From Rheinheimera sp. EpRS3 (GTDB lineage: Bacteria > Pseudomonadota > Gammaproteobacteria > Enterobacterales > Alteromonadaceae), in the NCBI RefSeq assembly GCF_001513785.1, contig NZ_LNQS01000009.1:1-64000 (forward strand): a stretch of 64,000 bases of DNA, in the 5' to 3' direction. Each line of letters begins with the position of its first letter. Positions within the stretch are counted from its first letter, which is position 1. This document shows positions 38,878 through 47,644 of this stretch, piece by piece. The notes under the pieces are model-generated. The model did no database searches and was not told the origin of the DNA. It saw only the letters and a list, made by a program, of their open reading frames with translations. Both the position numbers and the translations under genes were made by a program.

Positions 38878-39594
38878 CTATGGCAACGCCGTTTTGGTTT
38901 GTTGATACTCGGCAATAGCGTTATTTAACTGCACCATAAAATTAGGTTCTTTTTCTAAAAAACGTTTACTGATGTAAATGGCAAAAGGTAACTCCCGCAT
39001 AGTTTTAAACTGATAGTTCTGCAACGGGTAGCTGTTTTCCTGAATCACGGTTAGCGCAGTTTGTTCAGGTAGCATAATGGCATCTACCCGGCGATTATTT
39101 AATAAGCGGAATAGATCCCGAATATTGTTTGGCCCACCAGCAACGCGGTAGCCTTGCGCTTTTAACCATAGATAAATATTGCTGTTAATTTGCGCCGATA
39201 CAATAGCGCGGCTGGCAAAGTTGCTGCTATCGGGCGTAAGAGTTTGCTGCTGCGTTAACCACACCCAGGTCCAGCGGGTAATGCTTACCGGATCTGAGAA
39301 TACGGCCATGCTGTTGCGTTCGGCATTTTCTGAGGCTAAAAATAAACCGTCGATTACATTGTTCTGCAAATCCAGCACTGCGCGGCCATAATTGGGCACC
39401 AGTGAAATATTAAAATCACGCTGTAGTTGCTGCATAATAAACACAAAAGCGTCATAACCTTCGCCTTGATATTGGCCATCCTCAACATAGGTGTAAGGAG
39501 GGTAGTCAGGCATGGCCATGCGCAATACGGCTTTTTCTGACGCGGCAGCGGCGAAGCCGACAATAAAACAACAAAAACACAGTAAGTGCCGCAT
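38878..39594 (-). CDS. Periplasmic solute-binding protein, family 3
   Basis: A 238-residue protein with a signal peptide (Cys-rich core FCCFIVGFAAAA) and an SBP_bac_3 fold: LRMAMPDYPPYTYVEDGQYQGEGYDAFVF at the start, then VISGLFLA-like IDGLFLASENAERN. No ABC-transporter genes are adjacent, so it may be an orphan binding or sensing protein. Many Alteromonadales carry such orphan proteins of unknown ligand. Confidence 0.8.
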   Translation of the reverse strand: MRHLLCFCCFIVGFAAAASEKAVLRMAMPDYPPYTYVEDGQYQGEGYDAFVFIMQQLQRDFNISLVPNYGRAVLDLQNNVIDGLFLASENAERNSMAVFSDPVSITRWTWVWLTQQQTLTPDSSNFASRAIVSAQINSNIYLWLKAQGYRVAGGPNNIRDLFRLLNNRRVDAIMLPEQTALTVIQENSYPLQNYQFKTMRELPFAIYISKRFLEKEPNFMVQLNNAIAEYQQTKTALP

Positions 39595-39667
39595 TAAAAG
39601 CTAAACCTTATGGTTGCTGATTGCCGGTAAAGCTTAGTTTATTAACATAAATTTGACTAGTAAAGCA

Positions 39668-39686
39668 GAGGGGCTTTGTGCCCCTC
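39668..39686 (-). terminator. Hairpin downstream of pheA
   Basis: GAGGGGC (39668-39674) pairs with GCCCCTC (39680-39686). On the minus strand it follows the pheA stop by about 15 bases, but the trailing T content is low (TGCTTTACT). Confidence 0.55.
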
Positions 39687-39700
39687 AGGCTTGCACATTA

Positions 39701-40855
39701 TCAGCCGGCAGTGACCTGGGTTGGCTCGATATCTTCACTGGGGTAGCAACCTAATACCTTAATAAACTTCGTGATTTTATTCAGCTCTTCTAGAGCGCGG
39801 GTCATGGCGTAGTCGTTCAGATTGGCAAATACGTCGACGTAAAACATCTCTTCCCACGGGTTACCGTTAATAGGCCGCGATTCCAGTTTGCCCATACTGA
39901 TACCATGTTGCTTTAACACCAGCAGCGCATCTACCAGCGCGCCGGGTTGCTGGCCGGTGTACATAATAAAAGTGGTTTTCGCCGGTATGGCTTTGGCCAC
40001 TGTCACCGGTTTGCGCGCCACTACAATAAAACGGCTGACGTTGTCTTTCTGGTTAGCTAAATCACGGGTAAGCACTTGCAAACCGTATAGCTGGCCGCCT
40101 TCTTCGCCGCCAATGGCTACCACTGTTGGGTCTTGCTGCTGCTTAATGCGGTTAAAGGCGTCGGATGAGCTGTCGCAGTATTCAATTTTCACCTGTGACA
40201 AACCTAAAAGATACTGGCTGCACTGGGCAATAACCTGCGGGTGAGCGCACACCTGGCGGATTTTGCTTAAATCTGTGCCCGGTAAACCGAGCAGGCAGTG
40301 GGCGATAGGGTGGGTTAGCTCGCCAACAATAGACAACCGGGTATGTTGCAGTAAGTCGTACACCTCGTTAATACTGCCCGATGAGGTGTTTTCAATCGGC
40401 AGCAGGGCGTAATCAGCATGGCCGGTTTCAACCGCCTGCACTATTTCGTTAAAGCTGTCGCAACCTTGTTCAATAATACGCTCGGCGCGGCGGGTAAAAT
40501 ACTTTTGTGTTGCCCAGTAACTGTATGAGCCCTGGCCGCCCAGAAAAGCTACCCGTACTGCCGGGCTGTTGGTGCCGTTTAGCTGGCCCTGAATTTTGGC
40601 CTGTTGTTGCAGCACTGAGTCTTCAATAATGACATGGTACAGCCGGGTTACGTATTGGGCGTCCAGCGCTAATGGTTTGCCTTGCTCAATCAGCGACAGC
40701 AGTAGCTCTTGCTCGCGCTTTTGGTCACGTATTGGTTTGTTTTGTGCCAGTTTGGCGTCGGCTACAGCCAGTGCCAGCTGCCGCCGTTTTGATAATAAAG
40801 CCAGCAATTGCTTGTCGGTGTCAGATATTGCGTGGCGTATTTCATCCAGTTCCAT
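39701..40855 (-). CDS. pheA: Bifunctional chorismate mutase/prephenate dehydratase (P-protein)
   Basis: PheA makes phenylpyruvate from chorismate via prephenate. It has 384 residues (E. coli 386). Domains: chorismate mutase (about 1-90), prephenate dehydratase (about 100-280, VAFLGGQGSYSYWA and LPIENTSSGSINEVYDLL) and a C-terminal ACT domain with GALVDALLV and LESRPINGNPWEEMFY, which bind Phe for feedback control. The dehydratase TRF motif reads SRF here. It is preceded by a promoter, leader peptide and attenuator. Confidence 0.96.
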   Translation of the reverse strand: MELDEIRHAISDTDKQLLALLSKRRQLALAVADAKLAQNKPIRDQKREQELLLSLIEQGKPLALDAQYVTRLYHVIIEDSVLQQQAKIQGQLNGTNSPAVRVAFLGGQGSYSYWATQKYFTRRAERIIEQGCDSFNEIVQAVETGHADYALLPIENTSSGSINEVYDLLQHTRLSIVGELTHPIAHCLLGLPGTDLSKIRQVCAHPQVIAQCSQYLLGLSQVKIEYCDSSSDAFNRIKQQQDPTVVAIGGEEGGQLYGLQVLTRDLANQKDNVSRFIVVARKPVTVAKAIPAKTTFIMYTGQQPGALVDALLVLKQHGISMGKLESRPINGNPWEEMFYVDVFANLNDYAMTRALEELNKITKFIKVLGCYPSEDIEPTQVTAG

Positions 40856-40887
40856 GTTAATTCTCTTTGTCTGAGCTAAAAGTAAGC

Positions 40888-40915
40888 AAAAAAAAACCTC
40901 CCGGCGTGGGAGGTT
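40888..40915 (-). terminator. Attenuator terminator in the pheA leader
   Basis: On the minus strand AACCTCCC (40915-40908) pairs with GGGAGGTT (40902-40895) and runs into a stretch of at least eight T. It lies between the leader peptide and pheA. The CCTCCC arm can instead pair with GGGAGG at 40950-40945 inside the leader peptide gene, which would give an antiterminator. Confidence 0.88.
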
Positions 40916-40938
40916 TCAGGTATTACTGCGCGCGCAGC

Positions 40939-41001
40939 TCACCGCCTCCCGTGTAAGGTGGTAAAGCGAAAAAAGCTGAGCGCGGTGTTAAGTATTTTCA
41001 T
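40939..41001 (-). CDS. pheL: pheA leader peptide (PheL-like)
   Basis: A 20-codon reading frame on the minus strand starts MKILNTALS, then has Phe-Phe-Arg-Phe (codons 10, 11 and 13) and ends HGRR before TGA. It sits between the pheA promoter and a terminator, like E. coli pheL, though with fewer Phe codons. Codons 6-9 (ACC GCG CTC AGC) contain GCTCA, able to pair with TGAGC around the stop codon. Stalling at the Phe codons would break that pairing and free GGGAGG to form the antiterminator. Confidence 0.82.
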   Translation of the reverse strand: MKILNTALSFFRFTTLHGRR

Positions 41002-41008
41002 GGCGTCT

Positions 41009-41038
41009 AACATAATCCGTCTGGATGGCTAAAGTCAA
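41009..41038 (-). promoter_or_regulatory. Promoter of pheL-pheA
   Basis: On the minus strand: -35 TTGACT (41038-41033), 18-base spacer, -10 TATGTT (41014-41009). The -35 overlaps the stop codon of the upstream acylase gene. The expected start, about 41004-41000, coincides with the leader-peptide ATG. Confidence 0.65.
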
Positions 41039-43386
41039 CCCTGAGGTGTCAGCAGCAGCTGATATTTTTTCTCACCGGGTAAAAACGGCAAGGCCACTTC
41101 GTTTAACCAGTATTGATGATCGCCACGGTAAAACGGCGAAAGCGGGTGGCCAGACTGACCTGCCGGTATGGTTAAAATACCTTTATGTTCTTGCCCCGGC
41201 GCTACCACCATACGCTGCGACTGGCCAAAACCAGGGCGCTGCACCCTTGGCATATGGCTGTCGCCGTTAAGCTCTGTTGCTGGCATATTAAGCCAGCCAC
41301 CCAACATTGGTATAGCTGCGGATAGCGGGTGATGTATACGGGCCTGATTAATGTAACCCCAGTTACTCTCGTTGATGCTGCCGTTGTCCTGCTGCAGTTT
41401 TTGCTTACTTTGTAACACGGCAGCCAGCAGTAACTCATCCCAACTGCTGAAGTTTGCCGGTAAGGTATCAGTGCGCCGCTGTTGTAACATGACCCAAAGT
41501 GGCGTTTCCAGTGAGTATTTCAGATCCCGGCTGCGGGCGCCGTGCTGCTCCAGATACGCTGACAGCGGGGCAAACTGCAACTCAAGTAATTGCAGGCGAA
41601 ACGCCCGTACCAGGCTGTAACCAACGGCATCAACACTGGCACTTTGTGAGCTGGTTAGCACATGTTGACGGTATGACTGCAACTGATGTTGTTGCACAGT
41701 GTCGTTGTCCAGCACCTCTAACAACAACTGTTGCCAGCGCTCCAGCATTAATGCACGGTTATCCAACTGGATGTTATGCAGTGCCTGTTCATCGGCACTA
41801 TGTAACGTGTTCAGGCCTTGCTGAATTTGCCAGCCTCTGGCGCCTAAGTCGTAACCGCCATTGCCAATTAACTGATAGTCAGCTGCGCCAATAACACGCG
41901 AATTTGCCGTCCATAGCCGGTTACTGCCGGGGTTTAATAACTGTGGCTGGGCATCTGGCGCTATATAACCAAACCAACCGTATTCAGCGTTGCTCCAGTC
42001 TTGTGCGGTATCCAGATCCGGCAGGTTGCGTTTAGGTACACGGCCCATCAGGCTCCAGCCAATATTGCCTTTATTGTCGGCCACCAGCAGGTTCTGCGTG
42101 GGTATGCCAACCTGTGGAGCCAGTTGCAGGGCCTCTTGCGCTGTTGCTGAAGTTTCCAGCTGCAGCAGGTTAAAATTAACCGCTTCAATATCATATGCTA
42201 CCCAGCGCAGGGCATAAGCCGGGCTGTCGCCAAAGCGCACCAACGGCCCCCAACGGGTTTGTGCCAGTTGCAAGGGCTGATCAGGCCCGTTGGCAACTTT
42301 AATGGTTTCGTACACATATTCCAGTGCCTGCCAGCCGTCGGCGGTTAAGTAGCGTTTGCCATCGTCTGACAGTTGCAGCGCTACCAGATCGTGCCAGTCG
42401 GCGGTGCTGTTGGTAAACCCCCAGGCAATATTACCGTTAGAGCCCACTACAACAGCGGGGGTGCCGGGCAACGTAAGGCCGGAAACCGTGCGTAGTTGTG
42501 TGCCATCGCGCCAGTTTAGCTGGGCTTTATACCAGGTGCCGGGTACGCGAATACTCAGGTGCATATCGTCAGCCAATATAGCGCTGCCATGGCTGGTTAA
42601 ACTGCCGGCTACGGCAAAGTTATTACTGCCAATATCGGTGGCATCTTTTACTGCACACAGGTTGCAGGCACTCTGGCTGTTAGTTAACAGTTGTGGATAG
42701 GTTGAGGCGGGCATAGGTATGGCTTCAATCTGGCTGTTATCTATTGCGGCCTGCCAGATATCAGAATGTTGCTGTAAAAAGCGATACCATTCATCCGGCA
42801 CGGTTTGTTTTAATATGGTCATTGCATAGTCGTCGCGGCCCAGTTTGCCCTGTAAATCCAGATACATGCTGTAAATAACTAAAAACGAATCAGCCTCTTG
42901 CCAGGGTGTTGGTGTTTGCTGTAGCACGGTGTATTCAAATGGCGGCCGGTTAAGGGCTGCTAGGCCCTCATTAACACCACGGCTATAGTTGCTCAGCAGC
43001 TGTTTGTCCTCAACAGGCAGTGTAGCCAGCGCCTGGGTGGCCCGGCTGCGAAAGCGGTGTTGGCGCAACGCCTGATCGGCCTTTAGTGCGCGTTTGCCGA
43101 ACAGTTCGGCTAGTTCGCCGGCGGCATTGCGGCGCAGTAGATCCATTTGAAAGAACCGCTCCTGCGCATGAGCAAATCCCAGTGCAAAGGCGGCATCGCT
43201 GCGGTTTGCGGCATGGATGCTAAGATAACCCAACGCATCGCGTTCCAGCCTGGCGGTATTACTGATACTGCTTGGCTGAGTGCCATCATAGCTTGGTAAG
43301 CTCAGGTACAACACGGCATAAATTGCCGCAGCGGCGAGGGCCAGCAACAAGGTTAATATGGCAAGGATCCATTTCCACCAATTCAT
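41035..43386 (-). CDS. Penicillin acylase family (Ntn-hydrolase) protein
   Basis: A 783-residue precursor. One N-terminal hydrophobic segment (KWILAILTLLLALAAAAIYAVLYL) exports or anchors it. The A-chain part has GFAHAQERFFQMDLLRR. Autocatalytic cleavage is expected before Ser254 in GSNNFAVAG, making Ser254 the N-terminal nucleophile of the B chain. The family includes penicillin acylases and acyl-homoserine-lactone acylases; sequence alone does not settle the substrate. ATG 43386 is preferred over a frame opening 47 codons upstream because the membrane segment follows it directly. Confidence 0.9.
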   Translation of the reverse strand: MNWWKWILAILTLLLALAAAAIYAVLYLSLPSYDGTQPSSISNTARLERDALGYLSIHAANRSDAAFALGFAHAQERFFQMDLLRRNAAGELAELFGKRALKADQALRQHRFRSRATQALATLPVEDKQLLSNYSRGVNEGLAALNRPPFEYTVLQQTPTPWQEADSFLVIYSMYLDLQGKLGRDDYAMTILKQTVPDEWYRFLQQHSDIWQAAIDNSQIEAIPMPASTYPQLLTNSQSACNLCAVKDATDIGSNNFAVAGSLTSHGSAILADDMHLSIRVPGTWYKAQLNWRDGTQLRTVSGLTLPGTPAVVVGSNGNIAWGFTNSTADWHDLVALQLSDDGKRYLTADGWQALEYVYETIKVANGPDQPLQLAQTRWGPLVRFGDSPAYALRWVAYDIEAVNFNLLQLETSATAQEALQLAPQVGIPTQNLLVADNKGNIGWSLMGRVPKRNLPDLDTAQDWSNAEYGWFGYIAPDAQPQLLNPGSNRLWTANSRVIGAADYQLIGNGGYDLGARGWQIQQGLNTLHSADEQALHNIQLDNRALMLERWQQLLLEVLDNDTVQQHQLQSYRQHVLTSSQSASVDAVGYSLVRAFRLQLLELQFAPLSAYLEQHGARSRDLKYSLETPLWVMLQQRRTDTLPANFSSWDELLLAAVLQSKQKLQQDNGSINESNWGYINQARIHHPLSAAIPMLGGWLNMPATELNGDSHMPRVQRPGFGQSQRMVVAPGQEHKGILTIPAGQSGHPLSPFYRGDHQYWLNEVALPFLPGEKKYQLLLTPQG

Positions 43387-43441
43387 CTTTTTGTGTCTCT
43401 GGTATAAAATCAAAAACTTAGCATAACGGAGACTACGCACA

Positions 43442-44092
43442 ATGTCACAAAAAGTAAAAGTCTGGGATTTTGCCGTCCGGTTTTTCCACTGGAGCCAGGT
43501 ACTGTTGCTGGCCGGGTTGTGGTACACCGGTGAAGAAGGTTTAATAGCGCAGCATCAGTTACTGGCGTATACGCTGCTGGCGTTGGTGGTGTCACGGCTG
43601 GTTTGGGGTTTTGTGGGCAGTAAAACCGCACGTTTTAGCCAGTTTGCCGCCACACCTGCTGCGGCTGTGTATTACCTTCGTAAGCCTTATGCTGTGCAAG
43701 GGCATAATCCGGCGTCTTTTTATATGATAGTGCTGCTGATTGTGTTGGTACTGGTGCAACTGCTCACCGGGCTTGCCACTTTTGACAACAGTTATATGAG
43801 TGACGGCCCACTGGTGCGCCTGTTACCGGCAAGCTGGGTCGACATTGCTTCGGATATTCATAAGATCAATATTAATATTCTTTTGGCGGCGGTGGCCGTG
43901 CATATTATTGCGGCACTCTGGCACAGTGCGCGGGTACATAATGTGTTGTGGGTCATGGTTACCGGCAAGGATAATACAGCAAGCACAGATGCTGGCGGTG
44001 TAAAACACAGTACGGTTTACTTTATTCTGTTTGGGCTATTATTGATGGCGTTGTATTTCTGGCAGGGGCACAAATTGCTGGCGCTGCTGTAA
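43442..44092 (+). CDS. Cytochrome b561-type membrane protein
   Basis: This 216-residue protein has an N-terminal VWDFAVRFFHWSQV pattern typical of di-haem cytochrome b of the Ni/Fe-hydrogenase/b561 type. It has four or five hydrophobic helices and histidines in helix contexts (DIHKININILLAAVAVHIIAALWH). It would pass electrons between quinone and a c-type cytochrome. It converges on a cytochrome c' gene 17 bases away, a common pairing. A hairpin (44080-44100) spans its stop codon. Confidence 0.88.
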   Translation: MSQKVKVWDFAVRFFHWSQVLLLAGLWYTGEEGLIAQHQLLAYTLLALVVSRLVWGFVGSKTARFSQFAATPAAAVYYLRKPYAVQGHNPASFYMIVLLIVLVLVQLLTGLATFDNSYMSDGPLVRLLPASWVDIASDIHKININILLAAVAVHIIAALWHSARVHNVLWVMVTGKDNTASTDAGGVKHSTVYFILFGLLLMALYFWQGHKLLALL

Positions 44093-44109
44093 ACAGCGCC
44101 GTGTCGCTA

Positions 44110-44562
44110 TTAGTTTTTGTAGTCGTCGTGGCAGGCTTTGCAGTTGCGGGCAAAGCTGCCAAAGGCTTTACGCACCTCGGCCTGATCCATGCTGTCAGCC
44201 GCCGATTTTAATGCCAGTGCATCAGTTGCCAGCTTTTCGCCACGGCTTTGAAAATCGCTTAGGTTCTTCCACACATCAGCTTTGGCATCGCCACCGCCTT
44301 GTTCGGCTCCCGGTACAGTAAAGGCTTCCCAGGGTAGGGTTGTTAGCGTAGCCAGAGCGGTAGCGCGTTTGTTGACACGCTCTGCATCGTAACTGACGTC
44401 GCCTTTTAGCATATCGGCAATGTCGGCCATATTATGGCGGATCAGCTGAAATGCAGATTGACGGTACGTAACACTGTCTTTAGCTTCAGTAAAGGCGCTG
44501 CCGGCAAAAGCAGAGGTAGATAGCAGTGATACTAAAACGACAGTTAACAGGGGTTTTTTCAT
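44110..44562 (-). CDS. Cytochrome c' (class II c-type cytochrome)
   Basis: From ATG 44562 this is a 150-residue periplasmic protein with a signal peptide (LLTVVLVSLLSTSAFA). The haem-binding motif is at the C-terminal end, CKACH (141-145), as in class II cytochromes. A helical bundle precedes it (FQLIRHNMADIADMLKGD). Members bind NO or carry electrons. A longer frame opens 70 codons upstream but lacks a signal sequence. Confidence 0.9.
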   Translation of the reverse strand: MKKPLLTVVLVSLLSTSAFAGSAFTEAKDSVTYRQSAFQLIRHNMADIADMLKGDVSYDAERVNKRATALATLTTLPWEAFTVPGAEQGGGDAKADVWKNLSDFQSRGEKLATDALALKSAADSMDQAEVRKAFGSFARNCKACHDDYKN

Positions 44563-44671
44563 TGTTTCATTCTCTTTTGATGAATTAACATGCAATAATG
44601 ATTGCGTCGTGTCGTTATAGAAAGCGATATCTTGCCAATAATCAATAGTTTTTTCAAAATCAGGCAGAGTA

Positions 44672-47623
44672 GTGAAGGACGTAAACTTTATTAAACCAAC
44701 AGGAATGGACTCGCTGGGGCGCAAATTTGCGCTGGTGGTATTTCTTGCCATCGTTACTGCCGGTTTTGCCATAGGCTATGCGGTTATTTTGCTGCAAGAA
44801 GCCAATGAATTCGAGCAACAACAAGTTGCTCTGAAACACAGCGCGGCAAACCATGCCTTGCAGCTGAATAAAAACTTTTTGCAAAAAGAACAAAAAGCCA
44901 TTGCCGCAAATCAGGTGATAAGCCGCAGCCTTGGCATGGCACAGCTGTCGGGGCCGACCACGATAAAAGCCGCTGCTGATGGCAGTATTCGCGTGCAGGA
45001 TGATTACTCCGGCGCTTTTGTCGCCGCGCAAAACTACAATACCCGTGTTGCTGGCCTGTTTGATAAAACCGGCTTGTTGTGGCAGCAGCTTTCACCGTTG
45101 ATGCTGCAGGAGTTTTTTAACTTTTATTTTATTTCCAAAGAACAGTTTATCCGTATTTCACCGGCTGACTGGGCGCTGCAGGTAAGCAGCCAGCATGATT
45201 TTAATCAGGATCTGTTTTACAACATTGCCACACCAGAGCAAAACCCGGCACGCCAACCGCGCTGGACGCCACTGTATTACGACAATATCTGGAAAAAATG
45301 GATGACCAGCCTGATCATTCCGGTTTATGTCAATGATGAGTTTGTTGGTGTTACAGGTACGGATTTTATTCTGCAGGATATTCTGGCCATGTTGCCGCGC
45401 CAGGAAGGCCGCCATAGTATGATTTTTGACAGCCAGGGCCAGATTATTAGTTCTGCCGGGCAGTTTTTGCGCACCGATCCGCCAATGAACACCCCTTTAC
45501 AGGCCGATGAGGCCGGTGCCGATAGCCTGAGCCAGTATGCGCGCCAGTATGCGGCCAATCCACGACAAGTTATGCAGGCACAAGCTCTGGCGCCGGAAAA
45601 GCTTATTGCGACAGATGTTGTCGAGCGTGCAGACTGGTATGTGAGTGTTTATGTTGATAAAGCCGATATTTCTACCGCTTTTAGTTCAGTACGCTCGCGG
45701 CTGGTACTGGTATTTACTGCTGTGGCGCTGCTGGTGGCATTGTTTTTACAGCTGATTATTTATCATTTTATTTTAAAGCGGATCAACCGCTTGTCCGGTG
45801 CTATCAGCCGCCTGTCACGCGGCGATATGGAGCAGGTGCAACTGGATACGCAGAACGATGAGATAGGTTTGCTTAATCAGGCGTTTGGCCGTATGTCTGA
45901 TGAAATATCTACCTTAGTTAGCGGTTTAAATGCCCGGATAGAAGAAAAAGAGCAGGCAGAGCGCTCGGCCAGAAAACTGAGTAAAGCGGTGTCTTTTTCC
46001 AGCTCAGGTATAGTGTTAACCGATCAGTTGCTGCGTATCGAGTACGCCAACCCGTTTCTGACCGAGATGATTGGCACTACAACAGAACAAATACAGTTAC
46101 AGCCGCTTGGCAGTTTATTTGCCGAAGAAATGCACCACGTGGCAGAGGAAATTCAGCAAACGCTGGCTGAGCGTCAACACTGGCGTGGTGATATGTTGTT
46201 GCAGCATGCTGAGCGCCAGTTGTGGGTGTCTCTGGCGATAGCGCCTATCCGTGATGAAAAAGGCGGTATCAGTAACTATGTCTGTGCCATGCAGGACATC
46301 TCCTTTATTAAACAAAGCCAGAAAAAGATGGAGCAACTGGCCTATTACGACGTGCTGACCGGGCTGGCTAACCGCAGTTATTTCCGTGACCAGTTGCGTA
46401 AAGCCATCGCTATGTCGCACCGCGGCTACTACAGTTTTGCGTTGTTGTATTTTGATTTGGATGAATTTAAACGTATTAACGATACCCTGGGACATGATGC
46501 CGGTGACGAATTATTAAAAGAAGTGGCCAAGCGGCTGATCAGCCGCTTGCGCGAAGAAGATACTATTGCCCGGCTGGGCGGCGATGAATTTGCCGTTATT
46601 TTAAGCGGCATTACTGACCGGGGCCAGGCGTCCAGCATTGCCGCTAATTTACAGCAGGCTTTTGCTGCGCCGGTAAAACTGGGTAACCATGAAGTATCTA
46701 TCAGTGCCAGTATTGGTATTACAGTAGCGCCGGAAGATGCCTCAGAAGAAGAACTGCTGCTAAAACATGCTGATTTAGCCATGTATGAAGCCAAAGCCCG
46801 CGGTAAAAACACCTTCCACTTTTTCAGCCATGACTTAAACGAAGCGGCCAATGAACGATTGCTGATTGAAAACCAATTGCGTGAAGCCATCCGTGAGCAT
46901 CAGTTCCTGCTGTATTATCAGCCAAAAATTGATATTCGAGATAACAGCATTGTTGGCTATGAAACCTTACTGCGCTGGTTACGGCCGGACAATACCCTGG
47001 TGCCGCCGCTACGGTTTATTGGCGTGGCCGAAAGCACCGGGCTGATCGTGCAAATTGGCGAGTGGATTATCTGGGAAGCCTGCCGGTTTTTATCACGCCA
47101 GCATAGCCGCGGCCACAATGTTACCTTGTCGATTAACTTGTCTGTGCGGCAGTTTAAGGATGATAACCTGCCGGAAATTGTCGAGCGGATTATACTGCGC
47201 ACCGGCGCTAACCCGGCGTTTTTAATCTTTGAAATTACTGAAAGTATGTTGATGGGTGACACCGATGCGGCTATTAACCAGTTAAATCAGTTAAAGCGTC
47301 TCGGGGTGTCTTTATCTATCGATGACTTTGGTACAGGCTATTCTTCGCTTAGTTATTTAAAGCGTTTTCCGGTAGACGAGCTGAAAATAGATCGCTCGTT
47401 CGTCAAAGATATTCCCGATGATCGTAACGATATGGATATTGTTGCTGCGATTATCGCTATGGCGCAAAAGATGAATCTTCGCGTAGTAGCAGAAGGGGTA
47501 GAAACTGCCGAACAAGTTGAATTTCTAAGAAAAAATGCTTGCTACCAGGTTCAGGGTTACTACTTCAGCATGCCATTGGCTGAGCAGGAGCTTAGTCGCC
47601 TGAACTATGTTGTTAACAGTTAA
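44672..47623 (+). CDS. Membrane GGDEF-EAL protein with Cache, HAMP and PAS domains
   Basis: A 983-residue cyclic-di-GMP enzyme. Order: membrane segment (FALVVFLAIVTAGFAIGYAV), periplasmic Cache-type sensor (about 45-340), second membrane segment, HAMP (about 365-420), PAS (about 435-560), GGDEF and EAL. G636-GDEF is intact, with an RxxD inhibitory site (R627-D630) five residues before it. The EAL domain begins E764-TL and keeps EITES, DDFGTGYSSL and EGVET. Both activities look possible. The likely start is GTG 44672; ATG 44705 is an alternative. Amidohydrolase genes follow after 21 bases. Confidence 0.92.
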   Translation: MKDVNFIKPTGMDSLGRKFALVVFLAIVTAGFAIGYAVILLQEANEFEQQQVALKHSAANHALQLNKNFLQKEQKAIAANQVISRSLGMAQLSGPTTIKAAADGSIRVQDDYSGAFVAAQNYNTRVAGLFDKTGLLWQQLSPLMLQEFFNFYFISKEQFIRISPADWALQVSSQHDFNQDLFYNIATPEQNPARQPRWTPLYYDNIWKKWMTSLIIPVYVNDEFVGVTGTDFILQDILAMLPRQEGRHSMIFDSQGQIISSAGQFLRTDPPMNTPLQADEAGADSLSQYARQYAANPRQVMQAQALAPEKLIATDVVERADWYVSVYVDKADISTAFSSVRSRLVLVFTAVALLVALFLQLIIYHFILKRINRLSGAISRLSRGDMEQVQLDTQNDEIGLLNQAFGRMSDEISTLVSGLNARIEEKEQAERSARKLSKAVSFSSSGIVLTDQLLRIEYANPFLTEMIGTTTEQIQLQPLGSLFAEEMHHVAEEIQQTLAERQHWRGDMLLQHAERQLWVSLAIAPIRDEKGGISNYVCAMQDISFIKQSQKKMEQLAYYDVLTGLANRSYFRDQLRKAIAMSHRGYYSFALLYFDLDEFKRINDTLGHDAGDELLKEVAKRLISRLREEDTIARLGGDEFAVILSGITDRGQASSIAANLQQAFAAPVKLGNHEVSISASIGITVAPEDASEEELLLKHADLAMYEAKARGKNTFHFFSHDLNEAANERLLIENQLREAIREHQFLLYYQPKIDIRDNSIVGYETLLRWLRPDNTLVPPLRFIGVAESTGLIVQIGEWIIWEACRFLSRQHSRGHNVTLSINLSVRQFKDDNLPEIVERIILRTGANPAFLIFEITESMLMGDTDAAINQLNQLKRLGVSLSIDDFGTGYSSLSYLKRFPVDELKIDRSFVKDIPDDRNDMDIVAAIIAMAQKMNLRVVAEGVETAEQVEFLRKNACYQVQGYYFSMPLAEQELSRLNYVVNS

Positions 47624-47644
47624 CCCTTAATTCAGGAACATGTT

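Noticed and set aside
44632..44645. FNR-like sequence between the cytochrome c' and GGDEF-EAL genes
   Set aside because: One half-site is perfect (ATCAA) but the other is TTGCC, and its distance from the best -10 does not fit FNR activation at -41.5.
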